64,000 nucleotides of DNA from assembly GCA_004352715.1 (NCBI GenBank), contig SCFE01000068.1, positions 1,134,164 to 1,198,163 of the forward strand, in the 5' to 3' direction. Position 1 is the first letter of the stretch. Each line of letters starts with the position of its first letter. The notes below the pieces were generated by a model. That model ran no database searches. It saw only the letters and a list, made by a program, of their open reading frames with translations, and was not told the DNA's origin. A program made the position numbers and the translations under genes. This document shows, piece by piece, positions 35,760 through 46,169 of this stretch. The DNA is from Hofstenia miamia. Taxonomy: Eukaryota > Xenacoelomorpha > Acoela.

Positions 35760-36294
35760 GCGTCCAAGCAATTTTTCCATAACAGATTTCTCATTTTATC
35801 CAACGGGTCTTCGTATGTGAGAAGGGGCTCTCGAGAATTGCTTTATTGACATTTCATCGGAAAACATTACTTTCCGCCATTAGTCGGTGTTCCAATGGCG
35901 ATATCTCCTGCAGAAATTCAGACGGTCTTTAATGTTTTTCTTGCTGAGCATTGGTTTAGCTGCCAAACTCGTTGTGAAGGCGCCGTTTTATGGTTGTCTT
36001 ACTGACTTTAACATGTGGTGTTAGTTGCGATTGAATACTAGTCGATGTAATCGTTGGGGCGACGACTGCGAGTCGCCTGATCATTGCGTCAGTTCTAGGG
36101 GTTGTGCATCGTGGTCTTCCATCTCGCTTCCTTGCACCAAATTTGCCAGTATCACGATGACGCTTGAGTGCACGGCTGACAATTGATTGATTAACTCTTA
36201 ATCTCTTAGAAATCACGATCTGCGTCAGCCCCTCTTGCCGTAGAGCTACCATTTGGGCCACAATATGGGACGAAATTTCGCTTTTCTTGCTCAT
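35760..36294 (-). pseudogene. Tc1-type transposase N-terminal half
   Basis: Starts MSKKSEISSHIVAQMVAL, giving a paired-like helix-turn-helix (GLTQIVISKRLRVNQSIVSR). The GRPR hinge (KRDGRPRCTTPRTD) and a second DNA-binding helix set (KVSKTTIKRRLHNEFG) follow. A single-base frameshift comes next. The shifted frame continues AAKPMLSKKNIKDRLNFC and, after a stop, WRKVMFSDEMS with the first catalytic Asp. The remaining two acids are missing. It bound its own inverted repeats when active. Confidence 0.85.
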
Positions 36295-36481
36295 TGTACA
36301 TAAACATAAATGATGCGCAGTATCACGTAGGCGAGTATTTATACTCATAAAATGTAGGTGTTGCGTGGGACAATCACGCAATGCAAACGTGATTGTGTTT
36401 ATGTGCAATTGCGTGCGTGTGTGCACGTTTGTAAAATATTAATCGTTATGCTATACTTTTGGGCGCCACTGTACATCATCC
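35760..36481 (-). mobile_element. Tc1-like element, 3'-truncated
   Basis: The right terminus is clear: on the minus strand TA followed by CAGTGGCGCCCAAAAGTATA, ending at 36481, with TA at 36482-36483. The transposase follows inward. No matching left terminus was found; recognisable sequence fades near 35760, just after the first catalytic block. Confidence 0.8.
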
Positions 36482-36489
36482 CTACAGAA

Positions 36490-36800
36490 ATACCATCATC
36501 GTCGTTATTTTTCGTTAGATCAGGAAACCCTCATGGCAGAAGCTTAAGAACATCGTTGTATGATGGGAGGGTGACATAGCCAGCCATGGGATTAGATCCT
36601 GAAAAAAGAGCACAGAAGTTTATCCGCTGGTCGTCAAAACTGATGTTGTTGACCCTGAGCATATCAGGCTGTTGAGTGACATCAGCCTTGTGGGTGTCAC
36701 GGTAGTAAGATAACTCTACGTAAAATTTTGTCTGCACAATCGCGCTTGTCTTGAAGGATCTCATTTAGCTCATCCACTGTTGTACTTTGTATTATACATT
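36490..36800. other. GC-richer island next to the Tc1 end, unidentified
   Basis: About 300 bases with much higher GC than the surroundings. A minus-strand ORF (36531-36764) includes MAGYVTLPSYNDVLKLLP. Another minus frame begins VDELNEILQDKRDCADKIL. I recognise neither. It could be an exon remnant or an unknown element. Confidence 0.3.
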
Positions 36801-39050
36801 TTAGCATTCTTCTTTGCCTTTCTCTTCCATTTGATATATTGTAGCTTTCAACTTTATATAATTAGACAGCCAGTACTCTGTAAATTTTTATTCAATTCCT
36901 TAGCTTTTTTTAGCATTTTTAGAGCTACTTTAGTTCTATATTACAATGTTAATATTATAATTTTAATGCTATTCTCTTTAAGTTATTACCACTTTAGTTT
37001 ATTACAACTTTTGTTCAGCATAAAATTTCCTTTTCAACCATATATATTTGAAGAACTTTTTTTCACCATTTTGAAGGGGACGGGAACGGTTTTTTGGGGT
37101 GAAGGTGCCCAAAAATTGATTTTTTCATATTTTTCTTGAGATTCTTATTATTTATATTAAATTCCTTCAAAAAAATAGTAAAATTCATATTTTGGAGATA
37201 TGACCCCAAAATCATGTCATACCCCCTACCCCTGACAAATTACAAATTTTTAATCGAACACTAAAGTTGAAACAGGTAAAAGAATGAAAAAACAAATATA
37301 AGAGCATCCCAAACTGAGCAACATTTTCCAGGCTTTTATAAACGATTCTATTAATATTGTTGATTTTGAATCATGTTTAGAAATTCATCAGCCCTATTTA
37401 ATGTATTACGACTGCTCATTTTGATCAACATATGATATAAATACTAAATACATTTCATGTGTAGCTCCTTTCTTTTTTGTAAATGTTTTTCCTGTCATTC
37501 CCACATTTTCTTTTGTATTTTTGTTAAAGTTACTTTCTATACTAAAATTCATTTTTATTTTTACTATTTTTTTATTGTTATATATCATACTCTTAATTTT
37601 ACAGATATAACAATTCGTTTTCCTGAAATGCCACACTTTTTTAAAGTATGAGTTGCGTCATCACTCGAGCTCGGCAGGTTTAGTCATACAACTCAGTGGG
37701 ATAGACTAATAACTCTCTGCATTCATTACTGAGATTCATATTATAAACCTTACCAATAGCAAAGATCCTTATGAAATTCCAAATTTGCATATATTTATAA
37801 AATTGTTGTTAGGAAACATTACAACACTTGAAATTGTAATTTCTTTTTTAGATGATGCACTAAATAATACTGTAAAATTTAGAGTCTGCAGGGTAAATAC
37901 AGTCCACTTTTTTCTCTAGTGCCAGATGCAATATCTAAACAGACTTTTGACGTGAAATTGAATTTTCGGGATTCATTTGCACCAAACACCATTTTATGTA
38001 TTTCTTAGCTAAAAATATTTTTTCAAGAGAGATCATTAATTAAAATTTAAGTATCCAATATAAAGATTATTGCAAAGTTCATTCTCCTGTGTAACTCTAC
38101 AATCAGTTTCTTTGCTTGGAAGCAAACAACGAGGAAAATTTCATTACTGTAGTGTGTCAAAAATGCAACGGATTTGTAAGTAGTGAATTTATCAAAATCC
38201 TGAATTCTAATACAGTTTTCAAGTATTCCTGCTACCCTAGCTTTATGTGTGTTCAGTATTAGATTTTTCCAAAAAAATAACATTGTTCATTCATGCAAAA
38301 AATTTTCCAACTATCCAAAGCACTCTGGCATAGTATCTAGCAGAGTATGTTTAAGATAATGTTTTAAACGATGCCTATAAAAACGTATTAAACAGGTTTA
38401 GAAAACCGAAAACATTTTGTACCTCTATTTTATTTTAATGTTTTGGTTAGTTAACTTAATTCGTAGAAAGTTCACGTCGTGCACAGTGTCAATATTGTGA
38501 GACATTGTCTCACTTGTTATTTACATTTGTGCTTTGTTATTTTATCATTTCAGTGATATCTTGATAGAAACACGGTTATTTGATGTATTTGCTGATTAAA
38601 TACAGAGTTTAGTGAAAACGAGAAACCAAGTTCTACCCAACAAGGTATCTAGTGCCCGTAGATTCCTATATATGTTTATTCAACTACAGTTGCCTGTAGA
38701 TGTTTTCAAATTTTTGTATTTGGAAGGCAATTATAAAAAATGCAAAATGTATTATGAACTGTCTTGTTTTTTATCTATACATCTAGGCAGTGGTGGCCAT
38801 TTTAAGATTTTTTAAATTCACATACTATAAATTAAATGAGGTAAATATCATTTTTAATTATAGATAATGTATTTTTATTTTAATTATGGTTTTACCTCTG
38901 TTGCAATGATTCAGCAGCACACTGAAAACCTCCATTTTAAAGAACGAAACGTACAGTACTTTTCCGAATTTCACCAATAAAAAGAATATCAGTATATTTT
39001 TATACGGCAAAATCCTGTATTTTCCAAAACTCTACATTTAAAAAGATATC
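36800..39050. other. no recognisable gene
   Basis: Pyrimidine-rich, AT-rich sequence. ORFs at 36780-37139 and 37457-37651 are low-complexity Phe/Leu/Tyr-rich. GTTTTAAACG-type motifs at 38335-38445 resemble the interior of the hAT MITEs, without clear ends. Confidence 0.5.
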
Positions 39051-39060
39051 AATAAATCTT

Positions 39061-39365
39061 TTATGCTCTTAAATGCAAAACAACCATACGGTGCATGGTG
39101 TTACTAAGCAGTAAAAACAAAAGGCATTTTCTGTAAGCCAACGCGTCTTTATGGCGTTTCAGAAAGGATCGTGCAAATTCAATTTCTGGAAGGTTGCTCT
39201 TGAATTGCTTTACTCTTCGTTTCTGTTGATCTAACATATGTTTAACAAGAAGACGCATATCCATCATGTCAAATGAAAATCCCCATTCTGCAATTGTCAC
39301 TAAATGATGGAATATGGGTTCACTTCGTCTTCTGACAAGATAGTTGGAGGACTCGGTTTTTCTTT
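39061..39365 (-). pseudogene. pogo/Tigger-type transposase N-terminal scrap
   Basis: Minus-strand translation gives PSPPTILSEDEV, then IAEWGFSFDMMDMRLLVKHM and FARSFLKRHKDALAYRK. This is the arrangement of the psq/CENP-B-type helix-turn-helix region in pogo-superfamily transposases, where AEWGFP and WLRGFLKRHP-like blocks are conserved. A stop and frameshift separate the parts. The DDE catalytic region is absent. Confidence 0.65.
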
Positions 39366-39606
39366 GAAATATCTTTCAAATTAAAGTGAAGGGGACCATT
39401 TGAGATGTTAAATTTATACCTTATTAGTTATGTTTCATATCAGTAAGTACTGTTCATATATACGTCAAAACATGGCAAACATACATCTATTTCATTAAAT
39501 GAAACAATTTACATATCGTAGCACATTGCCTGGGACAATTTTGAAGAAACATTTAGTTTGATACCGCTAAAATTTATTATTAAGCAACAAAAATGACTGG
39601 GGTTAC

Positions 39607-40080
39607 TTCGAACTAAGGACGGAATCCGGATAGTGAATTAAATATACCGGATACCGGATTATTCCGGATAAGTTGACTGGATAATATATTGTTCAATTAT
39701 AACTAGATCAATCAGAAATATGACGTTAAAAAGCAAAATATGACCATATTTTTATGACAAAATATGATGGAATTTAGTTAAAAATGCCCTAAAATATGAC
39801 AATTCATTTCTCAAAATGATCCATTTAAGCAATATTAAATGTTTTTCTATAATTTAGGGATGGGATCCCTAGTATAGCAAATTGAATATACCGGATAATT
39901 CTGGATAATTTGACTGCCGGATACCGGATAATATACTGTTCAATTATTACTAGAGCAACCGGAATTATGACTTCTAAAACACAAAATATGACCTTATTTT
40001 TGTGATAAAATATGTCGGAATTTAGTTAAATATGCCCCAAAATATTAACATTCATTTTTCAAAATGATCAACTTTTTCTA
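39607..40080. repeat. two head-to-tail hAT terminal regions (direct repeat of about 230 bp)
   Basis: Blocks at 39607-39838 and 39855-40078 align over their length at roughly 80 percent. Both carry repeated CCGGATA motifs, then TGTTCAATTAT, then AAATATGACC and GGAATTTAGTTAAA. The second begins AGGGATGGGATCC, a hAT-like tip. Confidence 0.75.
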
Positions 40081-40109
40081 TTACTGAGAACAAGATATAA
40101 ATTAAATAC

Positions 40110-40600
40110 GAAAATTCTTACATAATGAGTTAATTTTTTAAAGCAATTGCTTTACTAAATTATAATAACCGCACATAAATTTCCATATATTATTGTGGTG
40201 AAGAGTTCTGTCATAGGCCAAGTGGTTTCTCAACCTAGAGAAACATCTCTCAACTGCAGCTGATGTTGCTTGACATTTTCGTAACTTGACATACAATTCC
40301 AATTAAATGTCCATCCCCTTTCATTCCATATAGCAGTGAAACCAGTATTTTCTCATCGTGTCTTGATATAAGCAATTATTTCACATTCACAGGTATCAGG
40401 TCCAAGATCAAGGTTCGGAGCAATAATAACATCTGGTAGAATTTCAACTCTGTCAAACATTGAACAATTTTGATACTTTATTATAGCAGCCTTAATTGAA
40501 GCAATTAGATTGGCAACCCTCATATATTTTGATGAATACGCATGTAACAGTTCTGCAACACGTAGGCCTTGCAAAATCCATGAAATAATAATGTATATAG
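40110..40600 (-). pseudogene. hAT transposase C-terminal relic
   Basis: At 40150-40300 the minus strand reads CQATSAAVERCFSRLRNHLA, the hAT dimerisation motif, followed by HHNNIWKFMCGYYNL. Upstream at 40353-40574 a 73-codon piece should be the preceding helical region (RVEILPDVIIAPNLD). The DDE core is not readable. It ends beside the duplicated termini at 39.6-40.1 kb and probably belongs with them. Confidence 0.7.
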
Positions 40601-41639
40601 TTCCTTTAATATTGTTTCAGCTGCCAGCATACATGGTCAATACTATAAACTCATCGACCTATGGGTCGGGTCTGGTCGGTAAACAATTAGCTAACAGTTA
40701 AATTTCTCGTGGTTAGCCTGTTAAGTACATTAATTTAAAATTGAATGAATATATATATATATATATTATACATCCTAACTTCCAAAATGGATTAGCTTCC
40801 AACTGAGCTTTTTAGTGTTTTATATATGAGTACAGAGATGAATTTATTAAAAATCAATTAATTGAGTTAATAAAGAAACAGATTGTCGTAAATATGTTCA
40901 AATTCATTAACATTAATTGTTGTTTATTGCTTTCTTGAGAACAAAAATTGATTCCACATCGTCGCTTTGTCCTTAAAAAACTTAAACCATTTTACCGTTT
41001 CCAATATCTCGACCCAGCCCATCCAGTTCCAACCCTGCGCCGAACAGAATGGGGGAACTTGCTAATATTTTTTTTATTTGTGAATACAACTCACATATGT
41101 CACGAAAAAATCGCTTTATGTGCTCCCATAATGATAGTGTAAACAAGAATTGGTGACGATGTACGAGAGAGCAGCACCAATCGGCAAAATGGAAAATGCA
41201 GCTATAAGAATAAAGTAGGTATTTGATAGTTTTATCATAAACGATAATAAATTTGTTGATGAAAGATACAATTTTTAAATACATGATGCAAACTTTGTAA
41301 GATTAGTCAAGAAACTTTCGACCCTTGAAGAAAAAAACTTTCATTGAAAAGTTAAGCGATTTAGACAGGTTTTCATAAATTTAGCAGAAAATATTTTCTA
41401 AAAACTTTTTAATTCCAAGAAAGTTCCCCCAAGCATTTTTAGAAAAATTTATTTTTAAATACTTTCTTTGACTACTCGCCCAAAATTAAGGCTCGCTAAA
41501 ATCAAATGAAAATGCTTTAACAATTTCGGCAAATAAAATACTTTTAGTAAACTTATTAAATATTCAACTGATTAAGTTATGAGTTTAGAAGAAAATATAC
41601 ACAAATGCAGTCTTAATTAAGAAAGTATTTTAGACAAGA

Positions 41640-42515
41640 AAAACTTCTACTACCTGAAATCACACAAATTTATAAGAAGAAAACAATTGAATTTGGAGAA
41701 TATCAAACATTGGAATGTAGTACTCAACGTCTAATCGAACAGAGTGATGGTTTGTCATATGTTATAATTACATATGGCGAGCATTTTATAAAATTCAGAG
41801 ACAATAGTATTATAGTATCACATCATCAATCAGAAATCCTCAAGATCAAGTTTCCATTAACATTTCCAATTGGGGAATTCATTGGAGAACATTGTATTCA
41901 AATCACAAAGGATACATGTATTTACAAGTCAAATTCAGTGAAAGACAACACGACATTCTGCATTGGACAAAATTCACATATTGACATTGCAAGAACTTTT
42001 CCAATAAACTCTAACTTATATACTTTATCAAAACAAAAAACTTCAAATTACAGCAGAACATCCGAAAACTCAATGAAGATCTTCGTTCAACGCACAATAT
42101 AATGAGATCTAAACTAATATTAAGAATTCGATGGATTTACAAGAATGAAGAATGGGTAATAACGTCTAAGCATAATCTGAAAATTGGGGTAATTACATGT
42201 TCAATGTATCCAGTTATTGCTTCCCTCAAAGTCAACAATCGGTTGATGAGGACAATGATCTTTAATCATTTTATTAACTTTAATGCAGAAAAAAATTGGA
42301 ATTTAATAATTCGAAATACTTGCGTAAAAGATGACAATTACAAAAAATCTCGCATGTACGCGTACTCTGGTGAGAAGACGCACGAATGGCCTTACCCAAA
42401 TTCTTTGCAAACAAGCAGATCAAGTCAGGAATGTATTAATATTACGAGTCTGGATTCAAAATTGGAAGTAAAGCTGACAGGGAGAACTTTCAAAAAAGCG
42501 AAAAACTTCAAGGTA
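41640..42515 (+). CDS. unrecognised ORF pair, possibly exons of a host gene
   Basis: Two adjoining plus-strand reading frames with balanced composition and no transposase, RT or integrase motif. The first runs to the TAA at 42102, is open back to about 41640, and is preceded by TATTTTAG (possible acceptor near 41634). It contains IITYGEHFIKFRDNSIIVSH. The second is open from a possible acceptor (AATTACAG, about 42053) through LNEDLRSTHNIMRSK and KTHEWPYPNSLQ to a possible donor AAG|GTAAAT at about 42512. A short intron or a frameshift must join them. Together they would give roughly 250-300 residues. I cannot assign a family. Confidence 0.4.
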
Positions 42516-42559
42516 AATTTTAAAGTTTTAAGATTAAAAACGCAGTTGAAAACCATTAA

Positions 42560-42640
42560 TAAATGTTTTATAGTCATTTTGATTTCGATCGATTTTTTAG
42601 AAATGAATCGATTCATAATTTCGATTTTATTTTTTATAAT
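42560..42640. repeat. fragment with ATCGATT-type motifs, hAT-like terminal debris
   Basis: TTCGATCGATT and GAATCGATTCAT motifs here recur at 44310-44405, which ends GTCGTATTGCACAACCC. These look like subterminal repeats of one older hAT element whose interior is not recognisable. Confidence 0.4.
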
Positions 42641-42648
42641 TCTTTGTA

Positions 42649-42997
42649 CAGTGTTGTCATGTTAGAACCATGGGATTTTTCAACACTGCGTAAAACAGCG
42701 TTTATATTTCTTGCAATGGTTTTTAATGTAATTTTTTATTTCATAAATATTTTTTAGAACGTTTAGAATATAACTTTATAATTCGTACAATCGTACTTTC
42801 CTAACAGATTTTAGACCGAAAAAAGTCAAAATTTTCGTTTTGTTTACCAGCATGACACGAAAAATGAATGTTTATCATAAATTGTTTGAAACTAAGTGTT
42901 TTCAGCAAAATAATAGTACTTTGATCTGACTTAATCAAAACACGTTAATTAAACGTTTAAAACGTTGTTTCTAAAAAATGCAGTTTTGATAACCCTG
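42649..42997. mobile_element. hAT-type MITE with perfect 8-bp target duplication
   Basis: 349 bp. Ends CAGTGTTGTCA and TGATAACCCTG are imperfect inverted repeats (9 of 11). TCTTTGTA flanks it exactly on both sides (42641-42648 and 42998-43005). No coding capacity. Its right half shares TTTAGAAAC and GTTTTAAA motifs with the MITE at 25948-26061. Confidence 0.88.
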
Positions 42998-43089
42998 TCT
43001 TTGTAGGTTCTGAGGCAACGTATGACAAGAAACAAAATTTAGAAGGCATTAACATGTCTATTAAACCTAGCGCAATCACCGCGTGATAT

Positions 43090-44410
43090 CTTCAATGCAG
43101 AGTTGGAACCGGCTCGACCCGACCGACCAGTTGCCAAGCCGTTTACTGTTTGGGTCGGGTCAGGATGTTTGTCATGCCGGTTGATCGGTGTTCACTTGGC
43201 CTACTAATGAGAACCGCGATTGTTATCTCAATGCAGTACTCCTAAGATAATGGTGGTGGGTGATTGTGATAAAATATTTGTAGCAAACCACCACTGATTA
43301 ATTTCGTGTTTTTATTTGCATAAAGTGCCTTTGCTTCTTATGCACTCTCTCTATCTCCATGACAACTATTAATTAGGAAAATGTAGCTAAAATGATCAAG
43401 AACACATGACAACCATAAAGGCTCCGGGTTAACTTAGTTTCTTTAGATGTGATTTCCTATTTTTAGCGGAATTTTGCGAGTCAGAATTTTCTTTATTGTC
43501 CAAGTTTCGATGTCAAAGCTCGGTAACAACAAAACTGTTTAATGAAATTTTATGCAATAAATTGAATTAGAGAACTATATATTGTATTGGTGATATTAGA
43601 ATATATTTTTGTAATTAAACTACATGTATATACAGCGGCTAAGTGGCCGAATTTTGACCGGAAGTGGCCACCAACCGGAATTCTCAATAAACTAGTCCTA
43701 TCATTCTACTAGGAATTTCTTTATACATGTATTATTTTGATATATAGTCCTGCACAATGCATATCACATTGTTTTACATTGAATGCGTTGCAGTATAGAT
43801 ACGTACAGTTCTTTCAGGTCTGTAAATCGAAATCATTCCAGTTTCCGCATCTCGGTCCAATTGTCGCAAAATATTTGTGATACCAACATCAAAGGCCAAG
43901 TCTGAGCTCAACGTCTTCTCGGCAGGAAATTTTTTAATGAAAATCTTGTTCTTTTAAAAAGAGATGCATTTGTTGTCTTGAAAGGAGCAAGACTTAAACT
44001 TATCCAGACTCTTAATCGATACTGATGAGTTACATACTTTGCAAATATGAGAAATATTCAAATTTGACAATATAATTTTCTTAGCCATTACATTGCTGTA
44101 TCTCTTCCCTAAACTTAAAGACATTATCCCCATCGCGTCGCGAATATCAAATTTTGGCCGCCGGTCAAAATTCTGTAAAAATAGACCGGTTAAGAAAAAA
44201 CTTAGCCGGTTCAGTCGGATCAGCAAAAAACGTGACCGATTCCAATGTTAAGCAGATGTCATACTGTATACTACTCTACTAATGCTATGTCATCTTGTCG
44301 TGGGGTGACTAAAGAATCGATAGAAATTATTTCAATTTTTTAACTGATTTCGAATTTTTGTTCTGAATCGATTCAAAATTTCGATCGATTTAAATCGTCG
44401 TATTGCACAA
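43090..44410. repeat. old hAT-like terminal and subterminal debris
   Basis: Clusters of GACCCGACCGACC motifs at 43105-43195 are similar to GGGTCGGGTCTGGTCGG at 40660-40680. CCGGAAGTGGCC / CCGGTCA motifs occur at 43640-43690 and 44155-44235. Such clusters are typical of hAT subterminal regions. A 90-codon minus ORF between them (43954-44226) contains CKVCNSSVSIKSLDKFKSC. Its Cys pairs could be a worn BED-type finger, with low certainty. Confidence 0.4.
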
Positions 44411-44929
44411 CCCAAATTTCGGATTATCTAATTAGAATTAGCCGCCTGGGTACAATTAGTTAATATATTCTCACTTTATTTAATTTGTGAATAGAATTTA
44501 CGTAGCGACAAAGACAACAAGAATTCTATTAGTCTAACCCCTATCCTCGTAGCTAACTTATTTACAAATAACTATACCTTTTGTTTTGAACTAGATATAA
44601 CATATTCATTTGCGGAGAATATATCTCTTCGCAGTCTAAATAATAGTGCTTGCGAATTTTGGTATTGCTACCCTTGTGTAGCATAATTATCTACTCCTTG
44701 TAAGAGGTTACATTCTGTAAGCAAAGTTTGCCAAAGAAGCTTTTTATTTGTTTTCATCTGAACCAATTCTGTGCGAAATTTTCCGATGAAAAAGCAAAAA
44801 GGTGACTGACCTTCGCTGCCATACTCAAACAATTGGTTGTGACATGTAACTGTTTTCTTATGAAGAACTACTTACAGGATTGCGCATTCTTCTACGAGCG
44901 TCACTTGATATTGTTACTGTTATTTTTTA

Positions 44930-46160
44930 TAGCTGTCATGTCTTTACAAAGAGTTCAATTCTTTTCGAGAACAAGATTCGATCGTAATCAGTTACTTTTC
45001 AATGATAGTCTAGCTGCTATTAGCGACATCTGGAAACAATGTTCGAGGAATCTTCAACGACCTTAATGACCTGGCGCCACAACTACCATAGACGAACAGC
45101 ATATTGAGCATCGAGGAATTATACCAAACCGACATATATGCAAACAAAACTTGGAAAATATAACTTAATCATTTTTGGTTGGGTGAGGAGACTACTGACC
45201 ATGCATTGAATGCAATAATATATATTGGAAGACCTTCCGATCGTGCTTTCGCCAAAGACGTTATGCTGCACCTATGTGAATCGTTTTTCTATACTTGACA
45301 TGATATTGTAACTGATAATTTGTTCACAACTCATGCGCTATCATTTTCCAAAAACGTTGAGAGTGTTGGGCACTGTAAGAAAAATCCGCCGTTGAAGTGC
45401 TACCTGAGCTAAGGATAAAAGGTAGGTCTGCCCATTCACGTATTTTGTTAAAGGACGACGGAAACCAACTTTCTATAATATGGTGTCGTATATGACCCAA
45501 GAGAAACTTGTGTGTTATTCAGATTAATACTTCTGATTCTGGAACCACCAGTATACTTGAAAATTCTAACAAACCCGAAATGATTCTTCATTTTAATCCA
45601 GGTATAGGTGGTGAGAATGTAAGTGAATGTACATGTCGGCTTAATTCAATACGTTAGCAATGCTTAGTCTTAAATATTATGTTGGATGTAGCAAGAACCA
45701 ATGCATATCTTTTTTATGAAGAATGACAAACCCTACATTAACAAGGTCATCACTTCTCAAAGACCACTCTTCAGAATTAGCACTTACACATACTGTACAC
45801 GTCATAGACACAACAATCTTCTCGCAAAAGACTAAATATTCACGTTCACAAGAAATATTTAGATTCCTACAAACAGCTTCCAAAGATCCAGATCTTCGCA
45901 AAAATGCTGTGAAATATTGTCATTTTTTGTGGAAAAAACACAAGATCTACATGCAGCAACTGCAGTAAAACAGTGTGCGCTTTGCTCCTGTTATTTTTGT
46001 CCAGATTTCGAAATTTACCAATAGGCTTGAAAAAATTGTTCAAAAATGAGGCAAAACGGCGTGTCCATTTTAAAGGACATTCGGGAGCTTACGCATAAGA
46101 GGTGCAGAAATATGAAGTTTGTAAATGCGGTGCGGTGTGTAAAACCATTGCTTCGCAATG
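44930..46160 (+). pseudogene. second piggyBac-type transposase relic
   Basis: Blocks in order over several frames: RTRFDRNQLLFNDSLAAISD near 44970, TIDEQHIEHRG near 45085, and IGRPSDRAFAKDVMLHLCES near 45235. IVTDNLFTTHALSFSKNVES follows near 45310, containing a conserved catalytic-region Asp. Then come KPEMILHFNPGIGG near 45570 and MLDVARTNAYLFYE near 45680. A worn Cys-rich C-terminus follows near 45970-46150. Stops and shifts are frequent. It differs clearly from the relic at 2515-3918, so two piggyBac lineages are present. Confidence 0.8.
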
Positions 46161-46169
46161 ATTAAATAC

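Noticed and set aside
36780-37139. 119-codon hydrophobic ORF as a membrane protein
   Set aside because: Phe/Leu/Tyr-rich text arises from a T-rich strand; composition alone explains the apparent membrane segments.
40750-40766. AT dinucleotide run
   Set aside because: Short simple repeat, common at this base composition, no sign of function.
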